64,000 nt of DNA from Dipylidium caninum (Eukaryota; Platyhelminthes; Cestoda; Cyclophyllidea; Dipylidiidae), in NCBI GenBank assembly GCA_017562135.1, contig QEYB01001179.1, forward strand, positions 159,001-223,000, read 5' to 3'. Made by a program: the position numbers and the translations under genes. Every line of letters starts with the position of its first letter. The stretch's first letter is position 1. The notes beneath the pieces were generated by a model, which did not search any database, was not told the DNA's origin, and worked only from the letters and a program-made list of their open reading frames with translations. Below, one piece after another: positions 22,673 through 36,542 of this stretch.

Positions 22673-25600
22673 TTAGTGGTTGGCTGGCTGAGGGATGAAC
22701 GAGTCAGAGGAGTGCGAGTAGAATCATTTACCTGGTCATTCTTGCTCTTTCTCCTTTCCTCTGCTCCCCCTTGTTGTCGAGCAATATTCACTTTCATTTC
22801 TTTTTGATTGTTAATTCAGCATGGAAGAGAAGGTGTGTGTACTATTCGTGTTTTTTAAGTCAATCATCTGAATATAAATTTAATACACCATTTTTCTCAT
22901 CATTCTCATTTTTAATTATAGCTATGCGGCGTGTGTGTGTGTGTTCTTGTTACGATGGAAACTAATGTTCTAGAAAACTTAGCTTAGATTTGTTTAACTT
23001 TCAGTCCCTTCTAGTGGCATTATTCTCTTCTTGTCAGGCCTCACTTTTCCCCACGGCCCAGGAAATGTTATTAGCGCACAAGTGCAACCTACTGACGAGT
23101 GAGCTCAGTTGACGTGAGATGCGTCAACACCCTTGGAGTGACGTTCTCTTCTGAGTTCGTGTGATCTCTCCTGCGGTATCGATTGACTTGTCTTCTCCTT
23201 CGACTTGGCTTGATTTGCTAAGGCGGCGAAGGCTACAAATTGCCAACTGTTTCTCGTTGTTAATTTCAATCTCTGCCGGCTTCATTATTCACATATTGAC
23301 TGATGTGAAATTCTTGCAATTCCGTACGATTGGGTGAGATGCTTTAGTTTTAGCAGAATTAGATCAACTCAGCTGTGGTGCCTTACGTGTGTGGCTCTTG
23401 AATGAAGAATGTCGACCTCTCGCTGTCACATGACTCAATTGGGGTTGTTCTGTCGCTTTCATATGTGTGTTTCCTCAACTTAGGTGCTTCCGGGACGTTT
23501 TTAGTAGTTACTCTTTTTTATTCTTAGCTTATCCTGTCACAAATCCTGCAACTTGTAGTTTGTGGGGTGTAAATGTGGGTGTGAAGCTCGAGGTTACTCT
23601 CTCGAGCTTCGAGGGGATTCAACGGGGGGAACGACCTCGCCCTCGTTGTCATGGCGATAAAAACTGAAATAACCATGACTTTTTGTGGGTGCGTGAGTCG
23701 TTACTTAGCTTTGCCTTACTGCGGCCCGACGCGGTGGGGCTTGCGGCCCTTCCAGTCGCGCCGTGGGGAGGGTTTCTCCTCGTCCATGCAGCTGTCGGCC
23801 TCGCCCTTTGTGTGACCATGTCTATGGCATTGGGGAGGCGCATGGGAAATTGCTGTTTGTTGTTGGGTGGATTGGTGAGTGCTCCCCATCGTCGAGACGT
23901 ATGTCCGTCACCCTTACATGGCCGATGGGGTCGGATCGGCTCCTATTCCTGGAGTGACACACGGTGTCAAGGTTAACGCACTTGAATGACGTTTGGTCCC
24001 ACGCCAAAAGAGAGGTTGTCATGGTGCGGCTCGTGGGTGACATTTCCCAAGGGTCCAGGTGGGCTCAACGCTTCTAGGATGGATTACGCCAGGTCCTCCC
24101 CGAGCCACTTATCCAGTGATTCGAGGCAATTTAATTTCCTATTCGTTCCAGACTCCGGTTTACTCTTTTGTCTTGTTGTCTGCCGTCACAGCTACCGTTT
24201 CGAGCATCCTCGGCAAACGCGGAATCACGTTATTTGACACCCCAGCATTTGCATGTGAATTGCTACTGATTTCTGTAGGTGGTACCGCTGTTGCTATGCG
24301 CACTGTTTGCATTTTGGGTGTATGAGTGCGGCGCACGTGAGCCATCGGCCTAGGCGGCAACTTTTCGAGTGCTGTATGAAGCCAAGGAGAGGCGCTAACA
24401 GCACGAGAGAATTGTCGCAAGGCAGTGAACTGCGGATCCGAGCCGCCGCCACGCACGTGGGTGAAGTGTTGGCCGCGGGAGGGCGGTTTCTCCTCGGAAC
24501 ACAAGGGCGGCCCCCCACTGCCGTCGCACGTCGGGCTGACGCGTTAGTTACAGCAGCCCGCCTTACCACATCAAATGTGCCCTTCACCGCGGTGGTTAGG
24601 CGAATCGGTGTTCTCGGATCTTTTCAATTCGTTCACTGGACAATGAGAAGTACAAATTTCTTGGCGTAGTTGGCTATGTAGGGTGAACAGAGTGGCGTAT
24701 TTTCAACGAAGGCAACAGGTCTTAACCACTGCGAATTTTTTGGGTAATTTTGGTAAGTACACACCCCTAGCCGCAGACGGGCGTGGTACGCTTCCGCCAC
24801 GTTGGGTCCTTCCTGCAATCCGGTGTCTGGCGGATTTACTGTTGACGGAAATGAACTGTGCCGATTTCATCTGTGACTTTAATCATAATTCCCATTTTCG
24901 TTGATTCGATATTTCCTGAGCAAGACACTTGCCCAAGCACCGTATGACGCTTTATTTCACCTGATCCACCCAGGTTAGAACGCTAAAGACATTGGTGACC
25001 TGGGTTTTCTATCGCTGTTCACGACACCGCAGCCTCAGTCAGTGGTTTAAACAACAGGGCTTTTTTCATCGTCGTCTCCATCTGACCCAACCGGATGAAA
25101 GTTTTTCCCAGCACTCAAACACCTCAATGCGCGAAGGCACGAGTTTTGGTCAAGCCGCGAGCACACCCTCCAGTTCCGACCTCCAATCCTGCACAGACTG
25201 TCTACAGTCTTCGTGTGAAGCAGTAAGTTCCTGATAGACACCTGAATATGGTACACAGTGTTTCTGCTGTCCTCTGAGGTTAGGGAAGTGCGAATGCTGA
25301 GAAAAAAGACGCCTAGTGCTTCAAAACTGCGGATGAGTTTTGCCGATGGGAATGGAGATGTAGGTTTTGGCGGTTCAGTAGGACTACTTCAATATGCCGG
25401 ACGGGGATATCAGGTGTTCGGTCCTGATCGGTAGGGACCGTTATGGCATCCATAATATGAGTGATCGACCCTGGAAAAGCAATTGATTGCAACTCCTCGA
25501 CCAGACGCTGGCCATTGTGGCGCCGTAAAGCAGTAAATGAGGGTTAGGAAAGGATTTTTATAGAAATTTATAAAGAACTTTCGATTTGTGGCTTCACCTG

Positions 25601-28011
25601 CTTTGGTCCAATTTGCTAATGTCACGCTTGGTCAAAAAGAGATGCATTTAGAGGTTGGGTCATTGGGTAAAGATCTCATTCGGAAATAAGCACAATTACA
25701 TAATAAACGAGATAGAACTTTCCAGTAAAATTGGTGTTTGTTTCGCGTACAAACAATGCAAAAATGAACAGCCAATCATACACACTAAGTCATCTCTAAT
25801 CGCCTGCTTATTGGGTAGAGTGGTGACCAATCATTGCACGGCGGGAGCGCGAATGATTTTAGGCCAGAAGCAGGAAAGGAGCCAAGGCCAGTAAATATCG
25901 GCATCTAAAAGCATGTAAGAGGATCACCCTTTATACCACGTTCTATCATGTATTTCAGATGGTGTTGGTCATCCAAGCCGTCCCGTAGTCTTGGCACCGC
26001 TAGGACCAAAGTCACACTCCCATGTTTATACGCACGTGTAACTATTGTTTCCGCCACCACTTCTAACCTATGAGGATTGACAAAACAGCGTGTTTTATTA
26101 TCACTGAAGGCTGCCACGTCCACAAACTGGGACACAACCCACATCAGACCCAGAGATTTCATCTTAGTTGGATGTCTGGAGTGTACTGGCCTAGTTGAGA
26201 CTCAGCACTCACTCACTCACTTGTACGTCAAAACTTGTCTCTCTTCATTTCAACTTGTGGTTTTTTAAGTCGTAGAGCATCAGAAGACCAGTGTTGTCGC
26301 TGAAATGACCACACCAACGGAGACGATTGATGCAATAAATCTTCAGTCAATTTTCACTTAGCAGCGATGCTCTCCCCCCTCCCCATTTCTTGGTCACTGC
26401 ACCACGAGACCAGGCTTGACGAGGCTCGGGAAGACTCGAGACGGACCCCCAACATGTGCTGGCCAGAATGAGAGGCAGTGGAATAGGCGGGAAGACAACT
26501 CGATTATTGTTATTGCCGTCCAGTAGACGGGCTGACCTAACTGGCATTTCCGTCCAGCTGTTTATTTGCTTGCGATGCCAGAGGAGGGAGACAGGTCAGG
26601 AAGTCGATTTTTCTCCGACCCCTATGATGTTCCAGAGGAGAAGGAAGGCAGTAAAGATAATTCTGTCTTCTCGTCATTGGCCCACCATGCCGAAATGAAT
26701 GCAAAAAACGTCCCACATCCATCTTGTGCGGGAGGAGAATATGGGAGAATGTGTTCTTTCCGTTCTCCAAGCTTCTAATTTGAATTTCGGGGGAATCTCA
26801 ACCTCCATCCTGCCAAAATTACTTTTCCGCCCTCAAAGGCAAGATTCATCGAAATGCGCCGCAGAGGAGAATGTCTAGCTGAAATTCACTCCGCTGCAAG
26901 GCGGGCGGGAGGCCAACCGGAAAGCGTTGTGGCATAAACTTCAGACATGGTCGCACAACTATTCGACAAATGACGAATCGACGAAGTCAAACCCGAAGGA
27001 TCCGTCCACTTTCTATTTTGATGACTCTCCTACCCATGTGTCGTTTGCCTCCTGACAGCCGATGTGGGACTAAAGACTTCGCATTGCAGTTTCTGCGCCC
27101 TCTTCGGGATAATCAAGCTGCGGCCCAGGTTTGGGACCCTCCCCGCACCTGAGACGCAGAAACGACCCTCGCGAGAGCTTAAAACCGAGGAATAGAAGTG
27201 TGCCATCTCCGACAGCCCAAACCTACATCGGCCAACCTTCACCGCCAAATTCGGAAACTCGATTGCCGGCGCGGAGTTCTCTTCCTGTGTCCGACCCTCG
27301 GTGTATCAGACGAAGTAACGTGAGCTTTTAAAATTGAGATGAAAAATCCTTACTCCTCTCTAACTGTTTATCCCTCAGCGCACCACCCACGGGCGAGTCT
27401 CTGATACCTCCTGTGAGAGCGGGATACACGCCACACCATAAAAGGCATTTCGCAAGTGCGACTGACAAGTGCCCCTTAACTAAGCGAACTGAAACGGCAA
27501 AACTTGGCACGAGGTTCCCACTTCGCTATCCACACACGCACACACAAAAAACACAGAGCTTCCACACAATCGAAACGGACTGAACTAAAGCCCCAACAAG
27601 GTAGAAAAGGAACTCAGAAGTCTGAAAAGAATATACTCTTCAAAAGCCAATTACCACAGCGCATGTGCTAGCTGGCCGGGAGCCAGACACCACGAGGTGG
27701 AAGGCACTGTAGACGCGAGATACGGAATTGTACAGAGTACAGGATGAAACAGTCTGTTGAACCCGAGCATCCACAACCTACTAATAGAGATAATTTTAAA
27801 GTTGAGGCAACTGTAAACCTCGGTGAAAGGCGAATGACAAAAGCATGTGTCGAAGGCTGATAAAATATCTACCAGATCCTGTTAAGTGCATCTTTTTTTC
27901 ATAAATCATGATAAAGAATGTAATCTACTCAAATATACAGGGGTTTGGGTTAAATTGGAGGGGGGAAGAGGGGCTACTCAGGAGACCCCAGGAAGCGAGG
28001 CATGTTCGTCT
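22673..28011. other. Gene-poor interval between UBA1 and USP48
   Basis: No exon chain could be supported. The part at 23.6-24.7 kb is GC-richer and has open frames of about 100 codons in several frames on both strands, which I read as lack of stops in GC-rich DNA. A + strand open frame at 24992-25234 ends near a donor-like gtaagt at 25222 but has no partner exon that I can identify. The 3'UTR of UBA1 runs into the left end, and the 3'UTR of the - strand USP48 gene into the right end. Confidence 0.5.
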
Positions 28012-31000
28012 TCATGTGACCAGTATTCCACTAGCCGCGTCCCCTTGAATCCCGTCTCCACTTGACGATCTAAACGGAGGCCGATAGAAGACGATTAACA
28101 TCGAGAGATGATGTTGGCACCGTTGCCACGATGTCAACGACCCACCTAGTTTTCCGGAGACGGGGGAAGAAGAACTATCAGTTGCGGTTGTCGGGGCGTT
28201 GGCCGGTTTCTTCGAGGCCTCAGCGATGGCCTCCGAGTTTGGCGTGTCGATCCAAATGAGAAGGCGTGTTTCCGGTCGGATACCCAATTGGTAGAGACTA
28301 CTCGTGTTGTCCGTCAGTTCTTCCCCCTGAAATCAGTAGTAGTCTTTATTCGAAGGTATAACAGGAGCAGTGACGACACTCCTCGTCTTTCCCACGAAAC
28401 CGCTACCAACGAGCGCTTTGACTCACATTGTACACAATGTGTTGATCATAGGGCGCTGCACCGACAATATTTATAAAGTTGGATGCGTAGATCCATCAGT
28501 TTAGTGAAGCTGTTCACGCGGAGAATGCTATCCTCTCGGCTAATACGTCTCCGTAGGGATCGACGCAACACCGAGGCGTCAGTGTCGCCCGCATCCTTGG
28601 AAGGGCTTTTTGAAGACTCTGTTGCCTAGAGAAGAGGCATGGGTGCTTAGGTGCCAGGAGACTTACCGTTTTATAAAGTAAATGCGTGACAAACCTGTCA
28701 CTGTTGATGTAATTGAAATTGATATTGGAAATATGCTGCGTGGACTATGCTTTTAGATGTACGTCAGGACTTGTTTTTATTCTGCATACCTTAGTGAGTG
28801 TAAATTAGAAAACATTTAGAAGTCCTGTGAGCGGAGTCATTTGCTTTTCTCGCATCAAAAAGGTCAGAAGATCCCTTAGAACATACAAACCACTGAATAA
28901 CCAGAGGAGTAGGGTATTATGACTTGGTGGAAAGCAATGAATCGCATTAATTGGAGAGCGAATTATCCGCAGTGGTGACAACTGAGAGTAGGAGACTTAG
29001 GGTAACTGTGAAGTTCCGTATCACCTCTTCTAAAACGGCGGAAGTTGTGTTGTCAAAAGCCATGGCCTCTGCCGGACCGGCCACCTGCCGAATGAAGATG
29101 CGACCGGCGACAAAGTTGCATCGACGCTGCTGCACAAGAGTGTGGCACTCCTCACAGACATCAGGTGCATCGACTGGGACGAAATGGTGCTGTTGTAAAG
29201 CCTCCACCTTTTCACCGGCCGATTTTTCAACGCCTTGCATGACCATCAAATGTAGTGAAGGCCGATCAGAAGCGAGGGGGTAAAATTGACTCATTTGATG
29301 CCATTCGCGGGAGGAGAGTGGATAGACAAGCTCGTCTTCGAGAAGTTCATTCCAGGGCATCTGAAGCTGCAGGGAAAGCAAATTGACCTCTTGCCATGAA
29401 AGGACAACAGAGGACAGGCGTAATGTGGATGCTTTCGGTGATTCGAATGGAAAAAGTAGTAGAGTAGCAAGTTCAATAGGCCAAGTGGATATACACAATG
29501 TCAATAAACTCGTTATTATTTTGTCATTCGGGTGAAATTAAGGAGCAGAACTGACGCGCTCATGGCAACAGATGACGTCTGCCGCTTCGAGTCCAGAGGG
29601 CATTGATGTTGGGGGCGGGTTAGCGGTGGGCATTCGAATGAACCGGCGCCAATGATGCATGAACTCCATTGGCACCAGGTAAATTCCCTGGTTTTCTCCT
29701 CCACCTCCGTCTGATTGTACTCTAAAAGGAAAGCCAAGACAGACACAGAGACAGGTCAAGTAGAAAAGCCTGGTAGACATAGCATCTTTAGGGTATCATA
29801 AGTAGACTGAAGACTCAATGCATTTACTGCAAAACATTCCTCACGAATATATTTTTGGGATTTTACACAACCGACAGTTCTCCCAAACCTACCTATAATC
29901 AGCGATTAAATCATCAAGGCGCCTCTGGGTGGACGCGGAAGTCAGAGCCGTCAGGATCTCCGAGAAAGTGTTACGCTCCCTCTGAGCCCTGGCAAGTAGA
30001 TTGTCCTTCGCATCCGCGCACTGATGGCATGTAGAAAAGTCGCAAATGTCGCTGGGATACTCAGGCACCGTGGCAGACGGTGTCCCATTGGGGGGAGTAA
30101 AAAGAGTCACAAGCCTTTGCCATAGGGAAGCCGGAAGACACCGAATATTATTAACGGATAGGCGGTTGTGCGGACATACGGCGTCCTTGTTGAACTCCGT
30201 GGTAGGTGAAGAAGAGGAAGGGAGGTATGCAGCCGAGAAGTAAGCCTGTGCATATGAGCGCCAATTGGTGAATGACTTGACGCCGAGAAGGTAAACTCGT
30301 GGTGGAGAGGAGGAGGCCTGAACAATAGAGGGCAAAAGGCTTTATGGGTTTTACTGAAATAAAAGAAATTTGACGTGTTTACAAAGGCGTGAAGACCTAC
30401 AGATTGACCTTCAAAGGCAAGAGACTCAGCACCAGGGACAAGAGGCCAGGCACCGCCCTTGCTAACACGACGCCATCGACTAATCTTCTTGGCGAGAACG
30501 TTGCATTCATTGATGAAGCCGTTGGTTGCCACTCTCCAACGAACACAGTCGATGCAAGGGGCCAGAGCATTGGCTGCTTCAGGGGAGGTGAAAGGGGAGG
30601 CATTGGGGTTGGGAGAAATCACTTCACAGGTTTCGAGGTTGACTGAGAGATTGAAACAGCGTGAAAGACCGGATCGCGATATGGCCCGAATGTGAAACAG
30701 GGGGTTTTCTGGGGATATGCGGAAATGCGGACAGAAGATGATTTGGTTGGGAGTCGACTCGCGGGCGTCGACGAAAATACCCCTGTCGTGAGGTGGGAAG
30801 TGCAATTGGGGTGGTGGGAGGTGTGGAGAGTTGAGCCAGTCCACTAACCAGCGGGTTGGCACAATGCAAATGTCATCAAACTCAGAATCAGTAGAATCAG
30901 AGCTACCGCCACTCAAGTCATCGGAATTGATGTCGATGGAACCATTTGCACTATCTTCGACATCACCGTTCACGGAGACGGAGGAACTTTGTTTCCGACG

Positions 31001-34000
31001 CTTTCGTGGAATAAAATCATTGATCCCGGAAGTACGAAGACATTCCAGGATGTAGCGCTGCAGCATTTGTCGACGAAGTGTAGTCTGTTTCTGTTCAATC
31101 TAAAAGAAAAAAACCGAAGGATTTTGACATTTTGCCAAAACCTTCTAATGAAGCCATTGGATGGACAAAGTTCAATTAATTCAACGCAGTCAACAAAGGG
31201 ATCTTGAAAGACACCACGATAATTGAACATCAACTCGTCCACGTCGCCTAAGAGAGACGCTTTACGTGTCAGGAGTCAATAAGTCATCAGGGACTAGAAA
31301 GGTGGCGGAAGAGAGAACATTCACAAAGAGCAGATCGAGCGGCCAATGCGATTTGCCAGTCTACGCTAGTATGCGTTGAAAGCAATGTGAAGATACAAAA
31401 CTCCGTGACATTTCAAACTTCATCTGACACCTTCAGCATCGCAAAGATCGACTCTCGCAACCTTCCATGCGATTGCGCTAACTGAGCTGGTGTCCCATCC
31501 CACTCTGCCTACTGCCCCAGTACCAGCAGTCGCATCCACCCTCAGGAATAGGTTACTTACCTAGTCAATCTGTCAAGGCGGGTTTTCACTACCCCGGTAC
31601 TGGCATAGCCGGAGAAGAGGAGGTTAAAAATGAAAGAGATTGGACACAAACCTTGTGTAGTCGTTTATTCATATTCTCCGCAACAAACGCTACGTTGCTC
31701 GCCTCTACAACCCGACGAAGATGAGGCGGCACTTCTACTTCCGGGATAACTAGTGAAAGAAAAAAGGAGCGAGGTCTAGAAACGGAGCAGCAACCGATGT
31801 GACCCGTCTTCCTCCATTTGTGTGGCTTGTTTCACTTTCCGGTGTCAGACCTACTGGGTACTTCGGTAACAAGAAATAGTTGGGTTTCAGTCAATAAAAT
31901 GAGTGTGTGAAAGAAGATGCTGGTGCATAATCTTTCTGGACGAATTGGGCTTCTACGCGATGAGTGCAAACGACGCAGAGAAAACCGGCCGGAAGTTGGA
32001 ATAAACGGAACTTTTTAAGATTGTCACGCTGACCCAAGAGTAGGAGCTCTAGTTACTATCGAAAAGCTCAAAATCTGAAGCACTTAAAAAGTAGAACTTT
32101 TCTAGAAGGGCAAAGTGATCATGCCTACGACTTACCATCGTTCGGCGATATCTTATCAACCTCGACTTGACGGTAGAAGACCATGTAGGCAGAGGAGGAG
32201 GTGTGATAGAAATTACCGCTACCAACAGCGCCACTACCTCCTCTATCAAGCACGCCTTCAGCACTATTCGCACACGTTGGTGCCGATTTGTTCGGTGTGG
32301 TGATGGCCTTCTTCGGGGGTGGAACGAACACTGGTGGCACTTGTTGCAGTAGTATTCACCTTGGAGAGGTCAAATGCACATTCTGGGACGATGAAAACCT
32401 GTAGGCGAGTACCAACAAAACAGAGGATAAGTGGATTTGTCTCCTGGGATTTCTTCGCAGTGCACCGGACGCACCGATGTCGAGGGATGTTAAAGGAGGC
32501 GGGATTTCATGATAAACTTAATTTGGAAGATGGAAAATAAGGAAGTCAGAGATTGTCGACAATGGGTACTCAGAAGTAGGGGGCGAATTAATTGATGACT
32601 TGAATTGGACAATCTTCAAGTTTGTTAAAACAATGAAAAACTTTCCGAGTGCTGAGGTGCTCGAAGATTTCGAGTTTGTGTAAACAAAATCGCCACAGTT
32701 TTCGAGACTAAATCAACTATAAGAGCGTTCCAACGATTCATTCCAAATGCACCAATTCTCGGTGACTCTGAGTAACATCCGACCTAGTAGACGTATCATA
32801 ATGTTTTCAACTTACCCGTTCATCATTGCAAACCTTCCAGTACTTGCCGGTGCCGTCGGAACAGCGTACGACGGCTATATAGTGCCCGGAGGTTGAGTAG
32901 CGCCCCAGGTGCATCAGGGCTCCCCAACATTGATAGAGTCGACACTTCTTCTCGACAGCACTGACAGTGTTGGAGCTGGTGCTGAGACTCGGGGCTTCCC
33001 CTAAACCAACCAAGTCGAGGTGCACATTTAAGGGATAGAGCAATTGTCATGGATGTGGTAGCTCATAATAGAGTTGTCCCCAGTTAAGCCACTAACAGTC
33101 TCCTTATCACACAAGGTCGACAGGGAGTTCTTAAATACGTGAAAGGGGTACGACAGGCTGGACATACCCGTATCCCCAAGCAGCACATCGCTCTGTGCAA
33201 ACGCGGTCTGACCAACCGACCTCGATGAACAGCAAGTTCGATGAACCGTTCAAGTGCTCACTAATATGGAGGACCATATTAGCAGGGACTTATGGAAAAT
33301 TATCATTTGACAAAGTCCAGACAACTGAAGATGATTTCACTGTACTAATAAGTTAAAAAAGTTAAAAGGCCTTGGCGTGTTGGCTAACAATCAGGTGGTC
33401 TTGGCCACCTCACAATAGGCATGTTGTTTAACGTGTGATGTGAGTACGCACATTGTTTGTCAATGATGCTCTTCACAGTCAGTGAGACTGAACGTTCGCA
33501 CTCATCTTTCGCACAAACACACCTCAGCGCGAATGGAAGCAGACTAGAGGTGATTCGTCCATTTAGGCCGTAATGAACCCAACAACACCCAAGGCAAAGT
33601 AAAGCTTCTTGAACACAAAGAAGATGACGGGAATCGCTATGTCATCCACTAATCTAAACATTTCCTAGATCTAGTGAATAAATTCTCATACTGCCTGTTG
33701 AGGTGTGAATGTTCCGTCGTCGTGAATAAAAGTGTGGACCGACAGTGGAGAGTTAATTTAAAAATCACTCGCCAGGAGAGACGAAGAGTGTCATGTCGAG
33801 AAGATCGGGCAGTCTCACCGGAGCCGCCTGTTTAACTCGTCTGCCCAGACGTTGGTCGTAATTGAAACGAAGAAGCTGGATACACAACATCAACGGCGTC
33901 GCAGTGATGCGGACGCGTCGAGATCCATCCCGTTTCGTGCCGCACTCCGGACAGGCGTATTGGTTGTCGCCAGTTAACTCTTCTTCCTACAATCACAAGA

Positions 34001-36542
34001 CCCAACTACGATGTCTTGGTAATTCGATCGGTGAATGAGGTGACCGTAGTCCTTAAAATCATATTTGGGGGCGAGAGGACGGAGGGGAAGGAGGTTAGGT
34101 TGACTTACAGTAAAAATTCACAGATATTAAAAGCCATATTTCAAACTGCGTAATTAGGTATTAACCATCACGTCTTTTGTGTTCTTGTGTATGCAAAGAT
34201 GAGGCTAATTGGTTGGTCCACAAATCACCAAGTGTCCGTATAATGTAAAAAACAAACTTACAGCCAAGTACTTCTGTAGAAACTCCTCAAGACACCCAGT
34301 TGCAACTTTGATATCAAGTTCAAGGAATTGGGAGGGGCGTTGTGATACGAAACCACAGGTCTGGCAGCTGAAGAGGAAAGGTTTTAAAGTTAGGGACAAA
34401 GCTCAAGCAAGTGTGGTTAAAAATAGAATAAGGCGGATATACCGAGTCTCATAGACACATGAACCTTGAAAGAGATCACGGATGGCAGTTCTACCGACAG
34501 AAGAGAAACGACCTTCGAGGAGGCTCATAAAAAGGCTATGAAATTCGGGCGCATCCTGAGAAAGAGATGATAAAAAATAAGAAGACTTTAGCAATGCGGG
34601 ATGTTACAAACAAGCCGATGAACCAATATGTGGCTTAATAACGAATTGGGGAGTTAGCCACACCTGTTGGTCGCGTTCTGAGAGATGTAGGGCTTCAATC
34701 AGGCCACCGGGATCAACCAGTCTGAAATAAGAGGAAAAAGAAGAGGTGAGGAATCAGTAGGAGATGATTGGGAGAGCCAGATGCCCTTCAACCACCTAAC
34801 CACTCACCCCTCCCGGCTAAGCTGCATTTGGCTGAAGATCAATTGTAGTTGCTCGATCACGCCCTCAGGAGAGGATTCTATAAGACACCCAGAAGACAAG
34901 AAGGAATCAATGAGCCTTAATGGTAAAAAACCGTGGATTTAAAAATGTCCAAAAGCCGGACACTCCTTATCACCACCAAAATCTACAGTGTTGGTGGAAG
35001 GAGAAAAATATGTTAAGAAGATTTGAGCACCCATTTGTTTCCGATGACGTCTGGTTATGTTAATAAACAAAGCAGGATGAAGGGAAGTATAATTGTGTAA
35101 ATGTGACCTGTACCAAAGTTATATTTAGACCCTCTTTTTCCTACCTGTTTATCACGGGAAATAATCGTTTCAGAATAAAGCATATCGTCATTGCCCTTCT
35201 CTGGGAAGGGAGTTTCATTCAGGGAATGTGGAAGTAAGAAGCATTTTAAAGCGAGCAGTTGCCAAGGTATATTGCTGTGTCAAACACATACACACATACA
35301 AGTGGATGAGACTGCATCTATATCCAGTATTTTTACCATTAAAGAAACATGGAGTAACTCAATCATAAGGAAAGTAAATTCAAATTTTGAGACCACCATC
35401 TCCACTCACGCGATTTAAGAGTCCTTACATCCCTAATCGAAAAATATTATGTAAGACAACAATAACATCTATGGCGAGTCAACCTGAGACGACCAACAGT
35501 AGTATTAATGATACGTGGAGACTTCGTTGAATACAAGCGTGCTGAGAACACAGGTTAGAGCTACCTGAGACACCATTGACGATAGGGAATAATGCTAGCA
35601 GGCGGACAAAAAGAGTTAAAACAAATTTCGTCAAATAGTTAATCCAGGGGTTTGAGTAGAAGTTGCGTTGGACTCCAAACAAATTTGAATAAAGAGGTTA
35701 GAGGCGATGTAACGGGAAACCATTTAACAACATCTTATGGACTATAAGAACGCATTCTCTACGATTGATATCAATATAAATTGTAAACAAGTACAGACAC
35801 AAACCATTGTAGGGGAGTTGGTAGATGGCTTGTCGGAGTTCAGCAAAGTGAAAGTAGATCTGAAGGAAGGCATTGAGGTAGCAAGTATTGCCGTAATTCC
35901 TAAGGCCACTGAGATTCTATAATAATACAATGAAGTACAAATTCAGAGACAGATTTGGGAAAATTTGAAATGACAAAGATATTGTGCCTCACCAAAATGT
36001 TGTGTGAGATATCGGGAGATTCATCGTCGTTTTCAACCGCGTTTGTAGTTTCGTCCATGTAGACAATATGGTTGAGGCATCGTGTGTTCCCTTTGCACAT
36101 ATAACTGGGGAAAGAAAAGCGATTAAAACTTGTCACAAAGCAAAGCATGGAGAACTTTCGATAACAGAACGCACTTAAGACTGTATAATTCATAAATTAA
36201 ATGAGATTTAGTGAACTCACTATAAAGTAATAAAAGCGCAATAGTAATAATAAAAGTACCATCGTAAGCACGTTATAAAAAAATGAACACATATGAGCAA
36301 ATGAAGCAGAACGGACGCCGAAGAAGGACCAATTTACTTTACGCTAAAACTACAACTAGAACGTGGAATCGGTCTCATCGGTAAATATGATTATATTAAA
36401 AAATGTTTCCTCACCGACAAGAGTCAGAAGAACAGGCCTTTTTATCCAGTCGGTAGACTTTGGTCAAATGAGCCACAGTGACTTCGTCAGGACTGTTTAG
36501 GCTTGACAAACACTCCCAGCGCTTATCGGATCTCCTGCACAT
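28012..36542 (-). CDS. USP48: USP48-type ubiquitin carboxyl-terminal hydrolase
   Basis: Cysteine deubiquitinase of the USP family; USP48 acts on nuclear ubiquitin conjugates. The - strand start ATG is at 36542, opening MCRRSDKRWECLSS. In order along the protein: a Cys-rich lead (exon 36542-36415, then MCKGNTRC), the Cys box NYGNTCYLNAFLQ (catalytic Cys 35883-35881), SQDAPEFHSLFMSLLEG, a CxxC pair in CQTCG and another in ACPECG, YDQRLGRRVK, and the His box TSGHYIAVV (His 32884-32882) with NDER. Next come DUSP-like segments (PTRWLVDWLNSP near 30.8 kb, DAVCPHNRLS near 30.2 kb, PMEFMHHWRRF near 29.7 kb, SSREWHQMSQFYP near 29.3 kb). The C-terminal ubiquitin-like domain is in exons 28625-28427 and 28336-28012 (LGIRPETRLLIW). 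The order matches human USP48. One extra base breaks the frame near 28478 (see findings). Confidence 0.92.
33261..33282. repeat. Perfect 9-base inverted repeat with 4-base loop
   Basis: The arms ctaatatgg and ccatattag flank agga, inside the roughly 720-base USP48 intron. It may be a chance hairpin. Confidence 0.6.

Noticed and set aside
23649..24669. Cluster of open frames of 60-120 codons on both strands
   Set aside because: GC-rich sequence with few stops in all frames. No splice-site pattern and no family resemblance.
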